Assembly: GCA_023935145.1 (NCBI GenBank)
Contig: CM043700.1
Span: forward strand, 70,321,120-70,385,119
Length of the DNA: 64,000 bases
Source of the DNA: Bretschneidera sinensis
Taxonomy: Eukaryota; Streptophyta; Magnoliopsida; Brassicales; Akaniaceae
Direction of reading: 5' to 3'
The position numbers and the translations under genes are program-made. This document shows positions 45,633-55,746 of the stretch, one piece after another (position 1 is the stretch's first letter; every line of letters starts with the position of its first letter). The notes beneath the pieces are model-generated. The model worked only from the letters and a program-made list of their open reading frames with translations. It was not told the DNA's origin and ran no database searches.

Positions 45633-46915
45633 TTGATTACGCCCAAAACATAACGCGGTAGTTGTAGTACAGTTTTGGGGTGTCGATTCCACGGGGAAAC
45701 AAGTTAAGTACAATAGAAGGTGTAAACCTCAACACAAACGATAAAAGATTAAAAAGAATCTGAGTTGTTTTGAGAAAAGGGTAATTGTGTAAAAAAGTTT
45801 GAAATAAAATAAAGAAACGACAAGGTTCCGAGAATCCTCCCTAGGTTCGCTATCCTAACCCTAACTTGATTCAATTGTTTTTATCTCGATTGCAAGTTTC
45901 ACATCCCAAACAGGCAATTGAAAAATATTTAATTAAAGCATATTTATAAATCCTAATGTAATTGTTATGAAATCTTATTTACTTTCAAGCACACATGACC
46001 TAACTTATAAATTATCAAGAGACGACGATATATCTAAACAACAATACCGCAGCAATGGACAAATCTATAAAAGAGATCTACCGGACTCAACCACATCCAA
46101 GCAGGTACACATAAGAAAAGCATGACTGAACTTATATGGAAAAGAAGCATGCAATCACCGGAGTAATAATAAATCTACTAATTAAATTAAGAATAAAACA
46201 TAACAATGTTTAACGAAAATAATTCCACTACAGCTGAATCAAATAAAGAAAAATAAGAACAACTACACCTAGGGATTCATCCTTTCGCCTTGCTTGGAGA
46301 CAAGCCAGCCATGGGGCTCATCCTTCCTTGAGTTGCCTCCGGCCTCTCAACAATCATCCTCAACTTGCCCTCCAAATTTATACTTCGGGTTCCTCCTAAA
46401 GGCCCTCTGGATTGCTCCTAAAGGCCCTCTGGATTCATCCCCGATTGATTGATGATTTCAACTGAGCAAAGTGGGTCTTTATATAGGCAAACTCCCGGAA
46501 TGCTATGTGTTATCTAGCCGATGTGGGATACTGTCTGGGAGCGCTCGATCGCAGCCCGAGTGCGATCAATCGCATATGCGCTCGATCGCGTTTTGTGCGC
46601 TCGATCGCATATGCGCTGCAGAGTACCTTGCTCGATGTGGGATGTGCGCTCAATCGCACTGCTTATGCGCTTGATCGTAATACAGGCAGTAGTCCATCTT
46701 GTCCTTCCAAAAGCATGGGATCTTGGTCTTTTAAGCAACGATCGCTTCTCATTCTCTTTTAAACTCAAAGTACCTGAAAATTACACTGAAATAAGTCAAT
46801 GGTCCATTAATATTACTTTAGAGTTATTAACACATAAAACCACAATAAAGACCGAGATCAATCCTAAAATGCTAACAATTAACCACTGTTGAGAGGCATT
46901 TTATGACTCTCATCA
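45633..46915 (-). repeat. 5' LTR of the gag-only element
   Basis: 1283 bp. On the minus strand TATATAAAGACCC lies at about 46474-46486, with the CGATCG box cluster upstream at 46540-46680. It carries a short duplication ('aaaggccctctggatt' twice near 46398-46431) that the other LTR lacks. Confidence 0.93.
46540..46680. repeat. CGATCG palindromic box cluster in the gag-only element's 5' LTR
   Basis: Counterpart of 41850-41990, with GCGCTCGATCGC boxes near 46540, 46579, 46597 and 46657, several with CpG-to-TpG or CpA changes (for example 'tgcgatcaatcgca'). Confidence 0.88.
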
Positions 46916-46920
46916 GCACA

Positions 46921-47883
46921 TACGATCGTGCGCACAAGACATGCGATCGAGTGCACATGCGATAGATCGCACCATTTTGCGATCGAGCGCACTCGGGCAG
47001 TATCCCACATCGAATCTGCAACCCAATCTGCTCTGGGACTCCCCCTATAAAAGCACCATCTCACTCCATCATTTGGTGTGCAATTCCTGGTGCCATTTGG
47101 TGTAATCTGGAAGACTCCTATTAGCATTTTGGTGGACCTCGAAGGATTTGCTACCACGAGGGGAAGCGCCGCCCAACAGCGAGTGGAATTTCTCCCCATG
47201 TATAGTCAGTTTTTAATTTACTGCTTTTGTTATTTTGAAAGTTTAATGTTTAGCACTGTTATTGTGAACTTTAGTTTCATGATTATGAGTGGCTAAAATC
47301 TTCAGCTAAGGTTGAAGATGAAGCCTCGTCGTTGTTTGACATAATATTTTCAGATTTGTTTATACAATTCTGATGTTTTTTAGTATAAATGTTCTGTTCA
47401 ATTATTTGAGTAAAATCTTATGATTGATTGCGTTTAAATTGTTCTGTTGGATATTTCGTGTGTTTCATCTGATGAATACATCGAATCGTTTTTTATTAAA
47501 TTGGATATCCTTTGTGATTTGTTAAAAGCGGATACATTGGATTGTTTTGGTTTAATTGGGATATTTGTTGTGATTTGTTTAAAGTTGGATTCATGGAATA
47601 TTTTGATAGATTATTTTTATATAGAACATGAAGATATATGCTTTACTTTGGTGGGGTGGATTCAGAAACCTTAGTGTTTTTTATCATTAGTCTTTAAATC
47701 AATTTAGTTTAGTTTATATTTGTTTTGGAAAAGACAATTCAAAACTTGGAACTAGGTTAAAATAGGCTTAGTTTAGATAAAAATATTTTCACAACACAAT
47801 TCCCTGTGGATTCGACCTCGCACTTGCACAACACTATATTGCAAACGACTTGTGCGCATGCAAGTAATTTAAAACTCACAACA
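46921..47883 (+). repeat. 5' LTR of the Athila-like element, second part
   Basis: Continues the LTR after the inner insertion and ends CTCACAACA at 47883. It includes more CGATCGAG boxes (46922-46995) and the TATA box CCCTATAAAAGC at about 47043-47054. The T-rich leader region ends at the primer-binding site. The frame at 47447-47674 (and its twin at 51973-52191) is LTR sequence and not a gene. Confidence 0.92.
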
Positions 47884-47888
47884 AGTTT

Positions 47889-47907
47889 TTGGTGCCGTTG
47901 CCGGGGA
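47889..47907 (+). promoter_or_regulatory. Primer-binding site of the Athila-like element
   Basis: TTGGTGCCGTTGCCGGGGA, Asp-tRNA type with one change (GGTG for GGCG), six bases after the LTR. Confidence 0.85.
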
Positions 47908-48087
47908 GTTGTTTTGTTTGTGAAATTTTTGTCTGAATTAATTTTATTTTTCTGCTAGTTAATTAGCATTTTTTTTGTTAAATTTTTTTTCTTCTTTTTG
48001 CAATTTATTTTATTTTATTTGTTTCTGTTTTCATTGGCCTATAAAAAATAAAAAATTTCTAGATATATAAATTTTTTTTTTAAAAAA

Positions 48088-49400
48088 TGTGGATGAATCG
48101 AACGTCAGTTTCATTGTCTTTAGAAGACGCCCTCAAGGATTTCATGAAGATGACCGGCCAGTCCATCAATATAACAAATATATTCAATGTTGATAATTGT
48201 TCCATCTGTGCTAGTCCTATGCATTTAGCACAGAATTGTCCATCTACGTCAGCTTTTGTCGAGTATCCCATGGAACAAATGAACGCTTTCAATGACTATT
48301 GGTGGAAATCAAATGGATCTTACTCCGAGATGTACAATCCAGGGTGGTGAAACCACCCTGATTTTTCATAGATGCAGAACCAACTGATGAATCAGGGAGG
48401 AGCCCCTCATCATGCTCACAATCAATACTCTCCCGAATTTCCTCCACCAGTTCCAAGTTATGGTCGCTCAGCCCATCCAGCACCATCACCCGTTTACCAA
48501 GCTCCCACTAAAGTGCCAGTGTCAATTTCACAATCATTGAAGGACGCACTCAATGATTTCAGGAAGATGATCAGCCAACCTATAAGGGAAGTAAGGAGTA
48601 TGTAAATAGTAAACACCCAAGCAATTGCCAAGCTAGAGAGTTAAATGGGTCAAATCGCAAGTCACTTAGGTGAAGGAGAGAAGGGAAGGTTCCCTAGTCA
48701 ATCTGAGCCTAACTCGGAGGAACAGTTTGCGGCGGGAAATTCATCAACTCCTATGCACGGGTAGGAACAAGTGCAATTGATTGTCCCATTGAGGTCTGGG
48801 AGACAAGTGGACAGTCAAGTGGAAGAGAACCCATCTATACAACAAGGGCAAGAAAGTGGCAACAAGGAAAAGAAAGATGCTGAGCCATCTACAGCCACAC
48901 CTATTATTAAGGATCTCCCTAGGTCGGTTGTACCTAAAGCGCCTTATCCTGAGAGATTACAAGCGCCCAAGAAAGAAGGGAAGTCTGAGGACATTCTGGA
49001 GGCATACTTTTCTCAGTTTGGAGAGGATTTGGATTTGGATAAGCTACTTGAGCAAGCAACTGCTATCTTGGAGTCCGTTCCTCTAGAGAGCAGTAAGACA
49101 GAGGAGACTGTGGGTGAATCAAGCATTGAGGACCCCCTGGATGCATGCTTTGCTCAGTCTGGAGAAGATTTGGATTTGGATAAGTTACTTGAGCAAGCAA
49201 ATGATACTTTGGAGTCTGCTCCTCAGAAGAGCAGTGAGACGGAGGAGACCACAACACCAGAACCCCCCAAGAAGGAACTTAAGCCTTTACCGGACAATCT
49301 TAAGTATAAGTTACCAGGTCCAGCAGATTCTTTGCCTATGATTATAGCTTTAGATTTGGTTGATGCTCCAGATGAGAAATTATTGGACATTTTAAGATAG
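48088..49400 (+). pseudogene. Gag C-terminal part and Athila-type linker
   Basis: The frame starts just before a zinc knuckle CSICASPMHLAQNC (about 48199-48240; all four ligands present), so most of gag upstream is deleted. Then come Pro-rich spacer (PEFPPPVPSYGRSAH), a segment with SQSLKDALNDFRKMISQPIR, and a linker with VPLRSGRQVD and VPKAPYPERL, which are Athila phrases. From about 48980 to 49250 a peptide of about 43 residues is present twice (FSQFGEDLDLDKLLEQATAI and FAQSGEDLDLDKLLEQANDT). 48771-49400 is open for 209 residues, but earlier parts have stops (48350, 48605, 48760). Confidence 0.75.
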
Positions 49401-49790
49401 CATAAGGAAGCTATCAGCTGGACTATTGAGGATGTCAAGGTTACATTTGGAAGAGAATGTCAAGCCATCGAAGGAGCCACAAAGAAAGCTCAGCCCAGCT
49501 ATGCAAGAGGTTATGAGGATTGAAGTGATAAAGCTATTTGATGTAGTGATCAATTATCCAATCTCTGTTAGCAAGTGGGTGAGCTCGATTCATGTCGTGC
49601 CCAAGCGGGATGGAGTGATGGTAGTGAAGAATAAGGACGACGAGTTGGTGCCAATTCATGTTCAGTCAGGATGAAAAGTATGTATAGACTACGGTAAGTT
49701 GAATGCTACCACAAGGAAGGATCATTTTCCGATCCTATTTATTGATCAGATGGTGGAGCGTTTTGCTGGGCACGATTACTAATGTTGGGT
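49401..49790 (+). pseudogene. Truncated Athila-type reverse transcriptase start
   Basis: It begins with LSPAMQEVMRIEVIKLFDVV, then YPISVSKWVSSIHVVPKRDG, VVKNKDDELVPIHVQSG-stop, VCIDYGKLNATTRKDHFP and FIDQMVERFAGHDY. These are the first RT blocks in order. After that point (49781) coding ends and the 3' block begins, so the palm with the catalytic Asp pair, RNase H and integrase are absent. Confidence 0.85.
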
Positions 49791-51148
49791 CTGGCTGAAG
49801 ATGTTAAACTTAGCGCTCATGGGAGGCACCCCACAGCATATCTTTTATGTTTATTTATTATTTTACATATTTATAATTAATGTTTGTTTCCAGTATTTTT
49901 TGTTTTCCAGTCTTTATTTTTCAGGGACAATGCATACTTCAGTTCAAGTTTGGGGCTAGTTCTCCATATCCCAGATCAACTCTTTCCATATTATTCACAC
50001 ATCGGGGTCAATGTGTAATTTAAGTTTGGGGGTATGGGAGACACATTACACACACTTTGTCCTAATTTGTTGTTGTTTTTCTTCATTTAAAAAAAAAATA
50101 AGAAGGTAAATGCATACTCATGTTATTTTGAAATTTTAGTTGATCTAAACAAATATTGTGATGCGATTTTATTGGTGAACTTAAAATTTTGAACACATGA
50201 TTTAATGATAGAGTTTTAAAACTTTGTTATTTACTTTGGGCATTTGAGAATTCACATGTTTGAGCCAATCTAACACGAGCACATTAGCACATATTTGTGT
50301 GAGGTATGACATGCGATTTCAATGTGTATGTTTCCTTGACTTAACTGAAACTGGATGACTTGTGGGATTAACACTTGGGCATAGAAAAGCATAAAAAAAA
50401 AAGAAATATAATGATCATCATCAATAAACTTTCCATTGAGTAACTGGACCTCTTGCCTCAGTAAGCAGTGAGTGTTCACATCAAAAGGTGGAAATTTTAT
50501 TCATAATGATCATTACAAAACTGTCCGCTGAGTAACTGGACCTTTTGCCTCAGTAAGCAGTGAGTGTTCACGTCAAAAGGTAGAAATTTTGCTTGGTAGC
50601 ATTAAGGACAGTTTAGTTTTGTAGCCTTTTTTACTCGAGTTAATAAGTCCTTAGGGGTGTCTTTACACCTAATGCCCTAAAACCATCTGGTTTGGGAGTC
50701 ATTGACTCAACACTCGATACATGGTCAATTAGAAAGCTTAAGGGAACTAAACATAGCAAAGCCTTATAATAATAATAAAATAAAATAAAACTATGCCATC
50801 GTTGTTCATTCTGATGAGAAATTCTGTGAATCTTGAGACGTGGAAACATTGTACATTGAACTTATTTAGAAACCTCATCAGTATATGCTAATTCACTTTA
50901 CACTGATTCAAGCTTGTGATGTCTTAGCATGCCTCATGTAAGTAATTAGGTTTTAAATTCTTATTCATTGTGAAGATGGGTTAGATTTTTTAAGCTTGCT
51001 CATGAATGAATTTCATGATTTTGAGTGCTCCTTAAATTTTTGGATGCCATGAGTAATGAACTTATCTTTGTGTTCTTTGTTTTTCATTTAGTTTTTTTTT
51101 TTATTTTGTTTTGCTAAGGGACTAGCAAAATATAAGTTTGAGAGTATT
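49791..51148 (+). other. 3' non-coding region of the Athila-like element
   Basis: It opens with the block shared with the gag-only element (49791-49846). A G-run 'tttgggggtatgggaga' near 50023 looks like a second, internal polypurine tract. A direct repeat of about 63 bp lies at about 50433-50495 and 50525-50589. The tract next to the 3' LTR (AAGTTTGAGAGTATT, 51134-51148) is a decayed purine run. No protein gene is seen. Confidence 0.6.
50433..50589. repeat. Closely conserved direct repeat pair, 92-bp offset
   Basis: 'tgagtaactggacc.cttgcc' + 'tcagtaagcagtgagtgttc' + 'ac.tcaaaaggt.gaaatttt' occurs twice, with only three or four differences over about 63 bp. Confidence 0.92.
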
Positions 51149-52411
51149 TGATGAGTCTTAAATATTGCATATTTAAGCCCTTAAATTATATTTGTTAAGC
51201 TCTTAGTTTGTATTATTTCACTTTATTTTATGTCTTTTCTATGTTTTGTGTATTTTTATAGGTTTGTGGAGAAAATGAAGCATTTCAGGAGATCTCAAGC
51301 TTCAAGAGTAAAAGCTGAGGATGCCTAGTGCAATCGAGCGCACGAGACATGCGATCGAGCGCACGAGACATGCGATCGAGTGCACCCGCCTACGAACGAG
51401 CGCATGGTCAACATCCCACATCGAAATCTTTGCAGTCCAGTGCACATGCGATTGTGTGCACAAGACATGCGATCGAGTGCACATGCGATCGATCACACCA
51501 TTCTGCGATCGAGCGCACTCGGGCAGTATCCCACATTGAATCTGCAACCCATTGTGCTCCGGGACTCCCCCTATAAAAGCACCATCTCACTTCATCATTC
51601 GGTGTGCAATTCCTGGTGCCATTTGGTGCAATCCGGAAGACTTCTACTAGCATTTTGATGGATCTCGAAGGCTTTGCTACCACGAGGGGAAACGTCGCCC
51701 AACAGCGAGTGGAATTTATCCCCATGTATAGTTAGTTTTTAATTTACTGCTTTTGTTAGTTTTAAAGTTTAATATTTAGCACTGTTATTGTGAACTTTAG
51801 TTTCATGATTATGAGTGGCTAAAATCTTCAGCTAAGGTTGAAGATGAAGCCTCGCCGTTGTTTGGCATAATATTTTCAGATTTGTTTATACAATTATGAT
51901 GTTTTTTAGTATAAATGTTATGTTCAATTATTTGAGTAAAATTTTATGATTGATTGCTTTTAAATTGTTCTGTTGGATATTCCGTGTGTTTCATCTGATG
52001 GATACATCGAATTGTTTTTGATTAAATTAGATATCCTTTGTGATTTGTTAAAAGCAGATACATTGAATTGTTTTGGTTTAATTGGGATATTTGTTGTGAT
52101 TTGTTTAACGTTGGATTCATGGAATGTTTTGATAGACTATTTTTATATAGAACATGAAGATATATGCTTTACTTTGGTGGGGTGGATTTAGAAACCTTAG
52201 TGTTTTTTTTATCATTAGTCTTTAAATCAAATTAGTTTAGTTTATACTTGTTTTGCAAAAGACAATTCAAAACTTGGAACTAGGTTAAAATAGGCTTAGT
52301 TTAGATAAAAATATTTTCACAACGCAATTCCATGTGGATTCGACCTCACACTTGCACAACACTATATTGCAAACGATTCGTGCGCTTGCGAGTAATTTAA
52401 AACTCACAACA
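51149..52411 (+). repeat. 3' LTR of the Athila-like element
   Basis: 1263 bp, TGATGAGTCTTAAATATTGC...CTCACAACA. The CGATCGAGCGCAC box array lies at 51325-51530 and the TATA box CTATAAAAGC at 51571-51580. Several boxes are spaced 22 bp apart ('catgcgatcgagcgcacgag', three in a row). The frames at 51302-51725 on both strands come from this array. Confidence 0.93.
51325..51530. repeat. CGATCGAGCGCAC palindromic box array in the 3' LTR
   Basis: At least nine boxes in 200 bp (near 51330, 51350, 51372, 51398, 51442, 51468, 51486 and 51508, plus weaker copies), upstream of the TATA box. The 5' LTR has the same array with fewer copies, split by the inner element exactly within it. Confidence 0.88.
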
Positions 52412-52416
52412 TGGTC

Positions 52417-52700
52417 GATGGCTACTGTCAAGTGTTTTTTCTGTCTTAGAATTTCAGGGAAATGTTCGAAGATGTCAATTCCCCATATGGTGAAGGAAAG
52501 GGGACTCGCGATTGATGCCAGTGGATTGGAAGGATAGTGGGATATCGAAGCATATTCTTGACACTTCTTAACCATATCAGTGGCTTCTTGCAGCATCTTA
52601 GGCCCGTAATATCCGTTCCGAAAAATCTTATAGGCTAGTGCTTTGCCCCCAAGTGATTTCTACATTTGCCTTCGTGAATTTCTCGGATGGTATAATCTGC
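52417..52700 (-). pseudogene. Tat-like integrase, N-terminal half
   Basis: On the minus strand: SLGGKALAYKIFRNGYYGPK (about 52590-52655), then MLQEATDMVKKCQEYASISH. Here one Cys of the CxxC pair is missing. Next is FTIWGIDIFEHFPE (first catalytic Asp present) and KKHLTVAIDH, cut at 52417 by the nested element. The next residues (FTKWIWAEQ) resume at 40704. The match across an 11.7-kb gap is strong evidence for one interrupted gene. Confidence 0.88.
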
Positions 52701-52960
52701 ATTAGTAGGACCGAGGAATTTCAAATTAGGGGTATTGAGTTCCTTTTTGTATAGTTGGCCTTCAATAATGGTGAACCCCTACGAGCAAGAGATTATTTTC
52801 TTTGCTTCGTTTCTTTGTTCGGGGATTTTTCCATCCCGTAAGTACTACAAGATTGGGTTTATCCAAGTTTATTCTTGGGTAATCGGCATGACTAATCGTT
52901 TATCTATGCTAGGTTCAACGGGCATTTCTATATAGAAAGCCTAGGTAAGGTCTGATTATC
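52701..52960 (-). pseudogene. Tat-like linker between RNase H and integrase
   Basis: Decayed minus-strand coding, with phrases such as WKNPRTKKRSKEN (about 52790-52830) and several stops. The order in the element fixes its identity more than the sequence does. Confidence 0.45.
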
Positions 52961-53267
52961 TAGATGAGGCAAGTCGTGCTAAGGTACCAGATAGATTAGA
53001 AATCTCTTAAAGATCGTAACTAGTTCTCAAGTATTTTCCAGATACTTGATGATCTTCACTCCTCTTACTTCATATTCGTTTGTCATCTGGTTGACCACCA
53101 GTTTAGAATTGTTATAGATTTTTAAGGCTTGGGCAGCTAATGTCTTTAACCATTTTATCCCTATAAGCAAGGCCTCATACACTTCCTCATTATTAGAGTC
53201 TTTAAATTTAAACCTTAAGGCGTACTCAACTATGAAACCTTTGGGGCTAGAAAGGATAAGGCTAACC
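52961..53267 (-). pseudogene. Archaeal-type RNase H of the Tat-like element, second part
   Basis: On the minus strand: VSLILSSPKGFIVEYALRFK, then FKDSNNEEVYEALLIGIKWL and LKIYNNSKLVVNQMTNEYEV. This is the second RNase H domain found in Tat-lineage elements (consensus NNEAEYEAL, YSDSQLVVNQ). The NNS for SDS change affects a conserved Asp. The domain is cut at 53267 by the Tekay-like element and begins at 61550-61610. Confidence 0.85.
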
Positions 53268-54174
53268 TGTAATACCCATGTTCTTAAAATAAGGGTAAAT
53301 AAGTAATTTGATTGATATTACATGGAAATAAAATAATATATACATGAAAGATTTATTATTGAATAAAATAATTCTTTTGAAAAAAAAAATGGACGCATGG
53401 TGGGGTGTAGTTACAAAGAAAAAGAAAAAAAGAAAATAAAAAGAAGAAAAAAATTGGACGCGTGGTGGTGTAGTTACAAAGAAAAAAAGTATAAAAAAAA
53501 GGCAGGCAACACCTGGACGTCCAGGTGTTGCATACATTACATGCATTAGGACATTTGCAATGTGAAGAAATGGTGCAGCGGCGAAGTTAAGATAAAAATT
53601 CAGTTTTTGTTTTATTTTATTTATTTCTTACCAAATCCCGTTTGGTTTTTTCCTTTTTTCAATTCAAATTTACTCTATTTCTTTAAACACTTGGGGACTG
53701 AAAGAGTAAAATTTTGAAGAGGTTTACGGAAGAATTTTAAAGAGAATCGAGGAAAGCCTTAAGAAAAACAAAAGGTAATAATGTGAATTTTATTTTTGAA
53801 ATTTAGCATACATGAAATTACTAGGAATTCAATGTAGAAATTTTAAAGGGTATGAATTCTAGAGGATTGAAGAATAAATTAGAAATTTTAATATAAATAT
53901 TATGTCAGGTGTTGACGATCAGCAATCGGGTGAAATTGCTGAAAAGAGCAGGAAATGTAATGAGGTGATCCATGGGTAGCTCTAAGTGCTATGTGGTGAG
54001 TTAGATTTACTTTTCGTCATCGAGATAAATACGAAATATAAAGTGATGATATTTGAATTAATTATTAAACTATGATAGGATGATATATGAAAGTTAGTTT
54101 ATCGATATGATAAAAATAATTGATATGTTAAAGATTTATTATATGAGAAGTAATATTATTAAAATAATGAGTTG

Positions 54175-54176
<2 letters not shown>

Positions 54177-54240
<64 letters not shown>
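54177..54240. repeat. (TA)n microsatellite in the 5' LTR
   Basis: About 32 TA units. The same position in the 3' LTR (about 60765-60775) has only a few, so the run expanded after insertion or shrank in the other copy. Confidence 0.97.
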
Positions 54241-54244
<4 letters not shown>

Positions 54245-54449
54245 AAGGATAAATAAAATTCTCGACAAGCTATGATTGATAATTTGGTATGATATATGAG
54301 AAGATAATTTAATGAATATGATAAAAATAATAATTTTGAGAAAGAGTTGGATAGCTAAATTGAATGTATGCTTGTTTTTATTTTATTGTTCATATGCATA
54401 TTTCATATTATTTTTTGTATGCATATGCATGAAATGAAAAGAATTAGGA

Positions 54450-54670
54450 AGGCAACCGGTTTAAATGACATAAAAGAACCGTGACAACCGGTATATGCTG
54501 AAAATAAAATAACCAGAAAAGTAATCGGTCTAAATGAAATAAAAGAACCGTGACAGTCGGTATATACTGGAAATAAAATAACTGGGAAGACAGCCAGTCT
54601 AAATGAAACCGTAGCATCCAGTATACTCTGGAAACAAAAGAACGGGAAGACAGTCGGTCTAAGCTTAAAC
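54450..54670. repeat. ACCGGT-containing tandem units in the LTR
   Basis: Units of about 40-75 bp with 'aaccggt.taaatgaaataaa' and 'gaaccgtgacagccggtata' recur three to four times. The 3' LTR counterpart (60955-61205) has about four, of different length. CpG-decayed variants (AATCGGTC, AGTCGGTC) are common. Confidence 0.85.
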
Positions 54671-55647
54671 ATGTTGACATGTGAGAAGATATTTCCAAAT
54701 AATAATATAATTTAAATTCACGCATTGCATTTGTTTTAAATATTGATTATTATTGATTGAGATGCTAAAATGTTATTGTTTCTTGTAAATTTATTTATAG
54801 ATGAAAATCGTGACATCTGGTATATGCTGGAAATAAAAGAACCGGGAAGGCAGTCAGTCTAAGCTAAAACATGTCGACATGTGGGAAGACATTCCCAAAT
54901 AATAATATAATTTAAATTCATGCATTGTATTTGTTTTAAATATTGATTATTATTGCTTGAGATGCTAAAATGTTATTCTTGCTTGTAAATTTATTGATAG
55001 ATGAATGAGTCTCACAGAGAGACAGATATGATGAGAAAGAAATATGAAAGTATGATATGATAAGAATTATCTGAGTGATTGATTATATACTGTGAACTTC
55101 ATAATTAAGTAATTATGAGTTAGAATTGATATTCTCCAGATGATTAAATATATGAGAAGAAGAGATTGATAAATGATGAGGATTGGAATATGAGTAGTGA
55201 TAATATAATGCTATTATCAAATTATATGAGATATAGATGAATGAATATTGGAAGACTATTTGAACAATCGAATACTTCTAGTAAATTTAATTCACTGAGC
55301 TTATGAAGCTCACTCCTAATTGTTAAAAAATTTCAGGTAGCAGGCAGGACAGATAGATTGGTGAGCTGAGATTCAAACTGAATCATTATCTGTAAGCCAC
55401 GTGGTCCACATCCTCAAACTAATGGAAAAAAATATTTGTAAATATTCGTGTATAATATGTTGTAATTCAGTTGAAATTTTAATAATGTAACTCCCTGTTG
55501 AGGATTGAGGGTTGAGGATTGATGTATAGATATATTTATAATTTCAGTTGATGTTTTTATATTGTTGCATATATGTGTCGTGCTAGGATTTCAAAATTTG
55601 ATGACACCATTTCGAGGGTGGCCAACCCAGGATGGGACGTTACAATT

Positions 55648-55661
55648 TTGGTATCAGAGCC
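55648..55661 (+). promoter_or_regulatory. Primer-binding site (initiator-Met) of Tekay-like element 2
   Basis: TTGGTATCAGAGCC, three bases after the 5' LTR; a perfect match to the usual site. Confidence 0.93.
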
Positions 55662-55746
55662 TTAGTTTTTATGATTCTGTAGACTGTATGAAAATTTAAA
55701 TAAGTGGAAGGTTTAAATAAACTATATTTTAATGCAGAGTCTGAGG

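Larger units (their letters stand above)
40966..46915 (-). mobile_element. Athila-like gag-only (TR-GAG type) retrotransposon
   Basis: LTRs at 40966-42225 and 45633-46915 begin TGATTACG and end CTCTCATCA on the plus strand. The target duplication GCACA is perfect (40961-40965 and 46916-46920). The primer-binding site is of Asp-tRNA type. The internal 3.4 kb encodes only gag-like sequence on the minus strand, passing straight into the 3' non-coding block. There is no protease, RT or integrase. This layout is that of terminal-repeat elements with a GAG domain, which must be moved by an autonomous partner. Intact target duplication and closely similar LTRs make it one of the younger insertions here. 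Confidence 0.9.
40710..52411 (+). mobile_element. Athila-like non-autonomous LTR element, carrying a nested element in its 5' LTR
   Basis: Flanked by a perfect TGGTC target duplication (40705-40709 and 52412-52416). The 5' LTR is 40710-40965 plus 46921-47883, split by the element at 40966-46915. The 3' LTR is 51149-52411. The primer-binding site after the 5' LTR (TTGGTGCCGTTGCCGGGGA, 47889-47907) is the Asp-tRNA type used by Athila elements. Internal coding is reduced to a gag tail, an Athila-type linker and a fragment of RT, so the element depends on another for movement. It interrupts the integrase core of the Tat-like element. Confidence 0.9.
53268..55644 (+). repeat. 5' LTR of Tekay-like element 2
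   Basis: TGTAATACCC...GACGTTACA. It contains a 26-bp perfect palindrome centred on GGACGTCC at 53506-53531, a doubled 'gtggtg..gtagttacaaag' segment (53396-53480), and several copies of an ACCGGTCTAAATGAAA-type unit (54450-54670). It also has a doubled 'catgtcgacatgtg' segment (54668 and 54866) and a (TA)n run at 54177-54240. The frames at 53262-53546 and 54403-54725 come from these repeats. Confidence 0.92.

Noticed and set aside
47447..47674. Open frame repeated at 51973-52191 that looks membrane-like
   Set aside because: Both copies lie inside LTRs downstream of the TATA box, so similarity is due to the LTR pair; no known domain.
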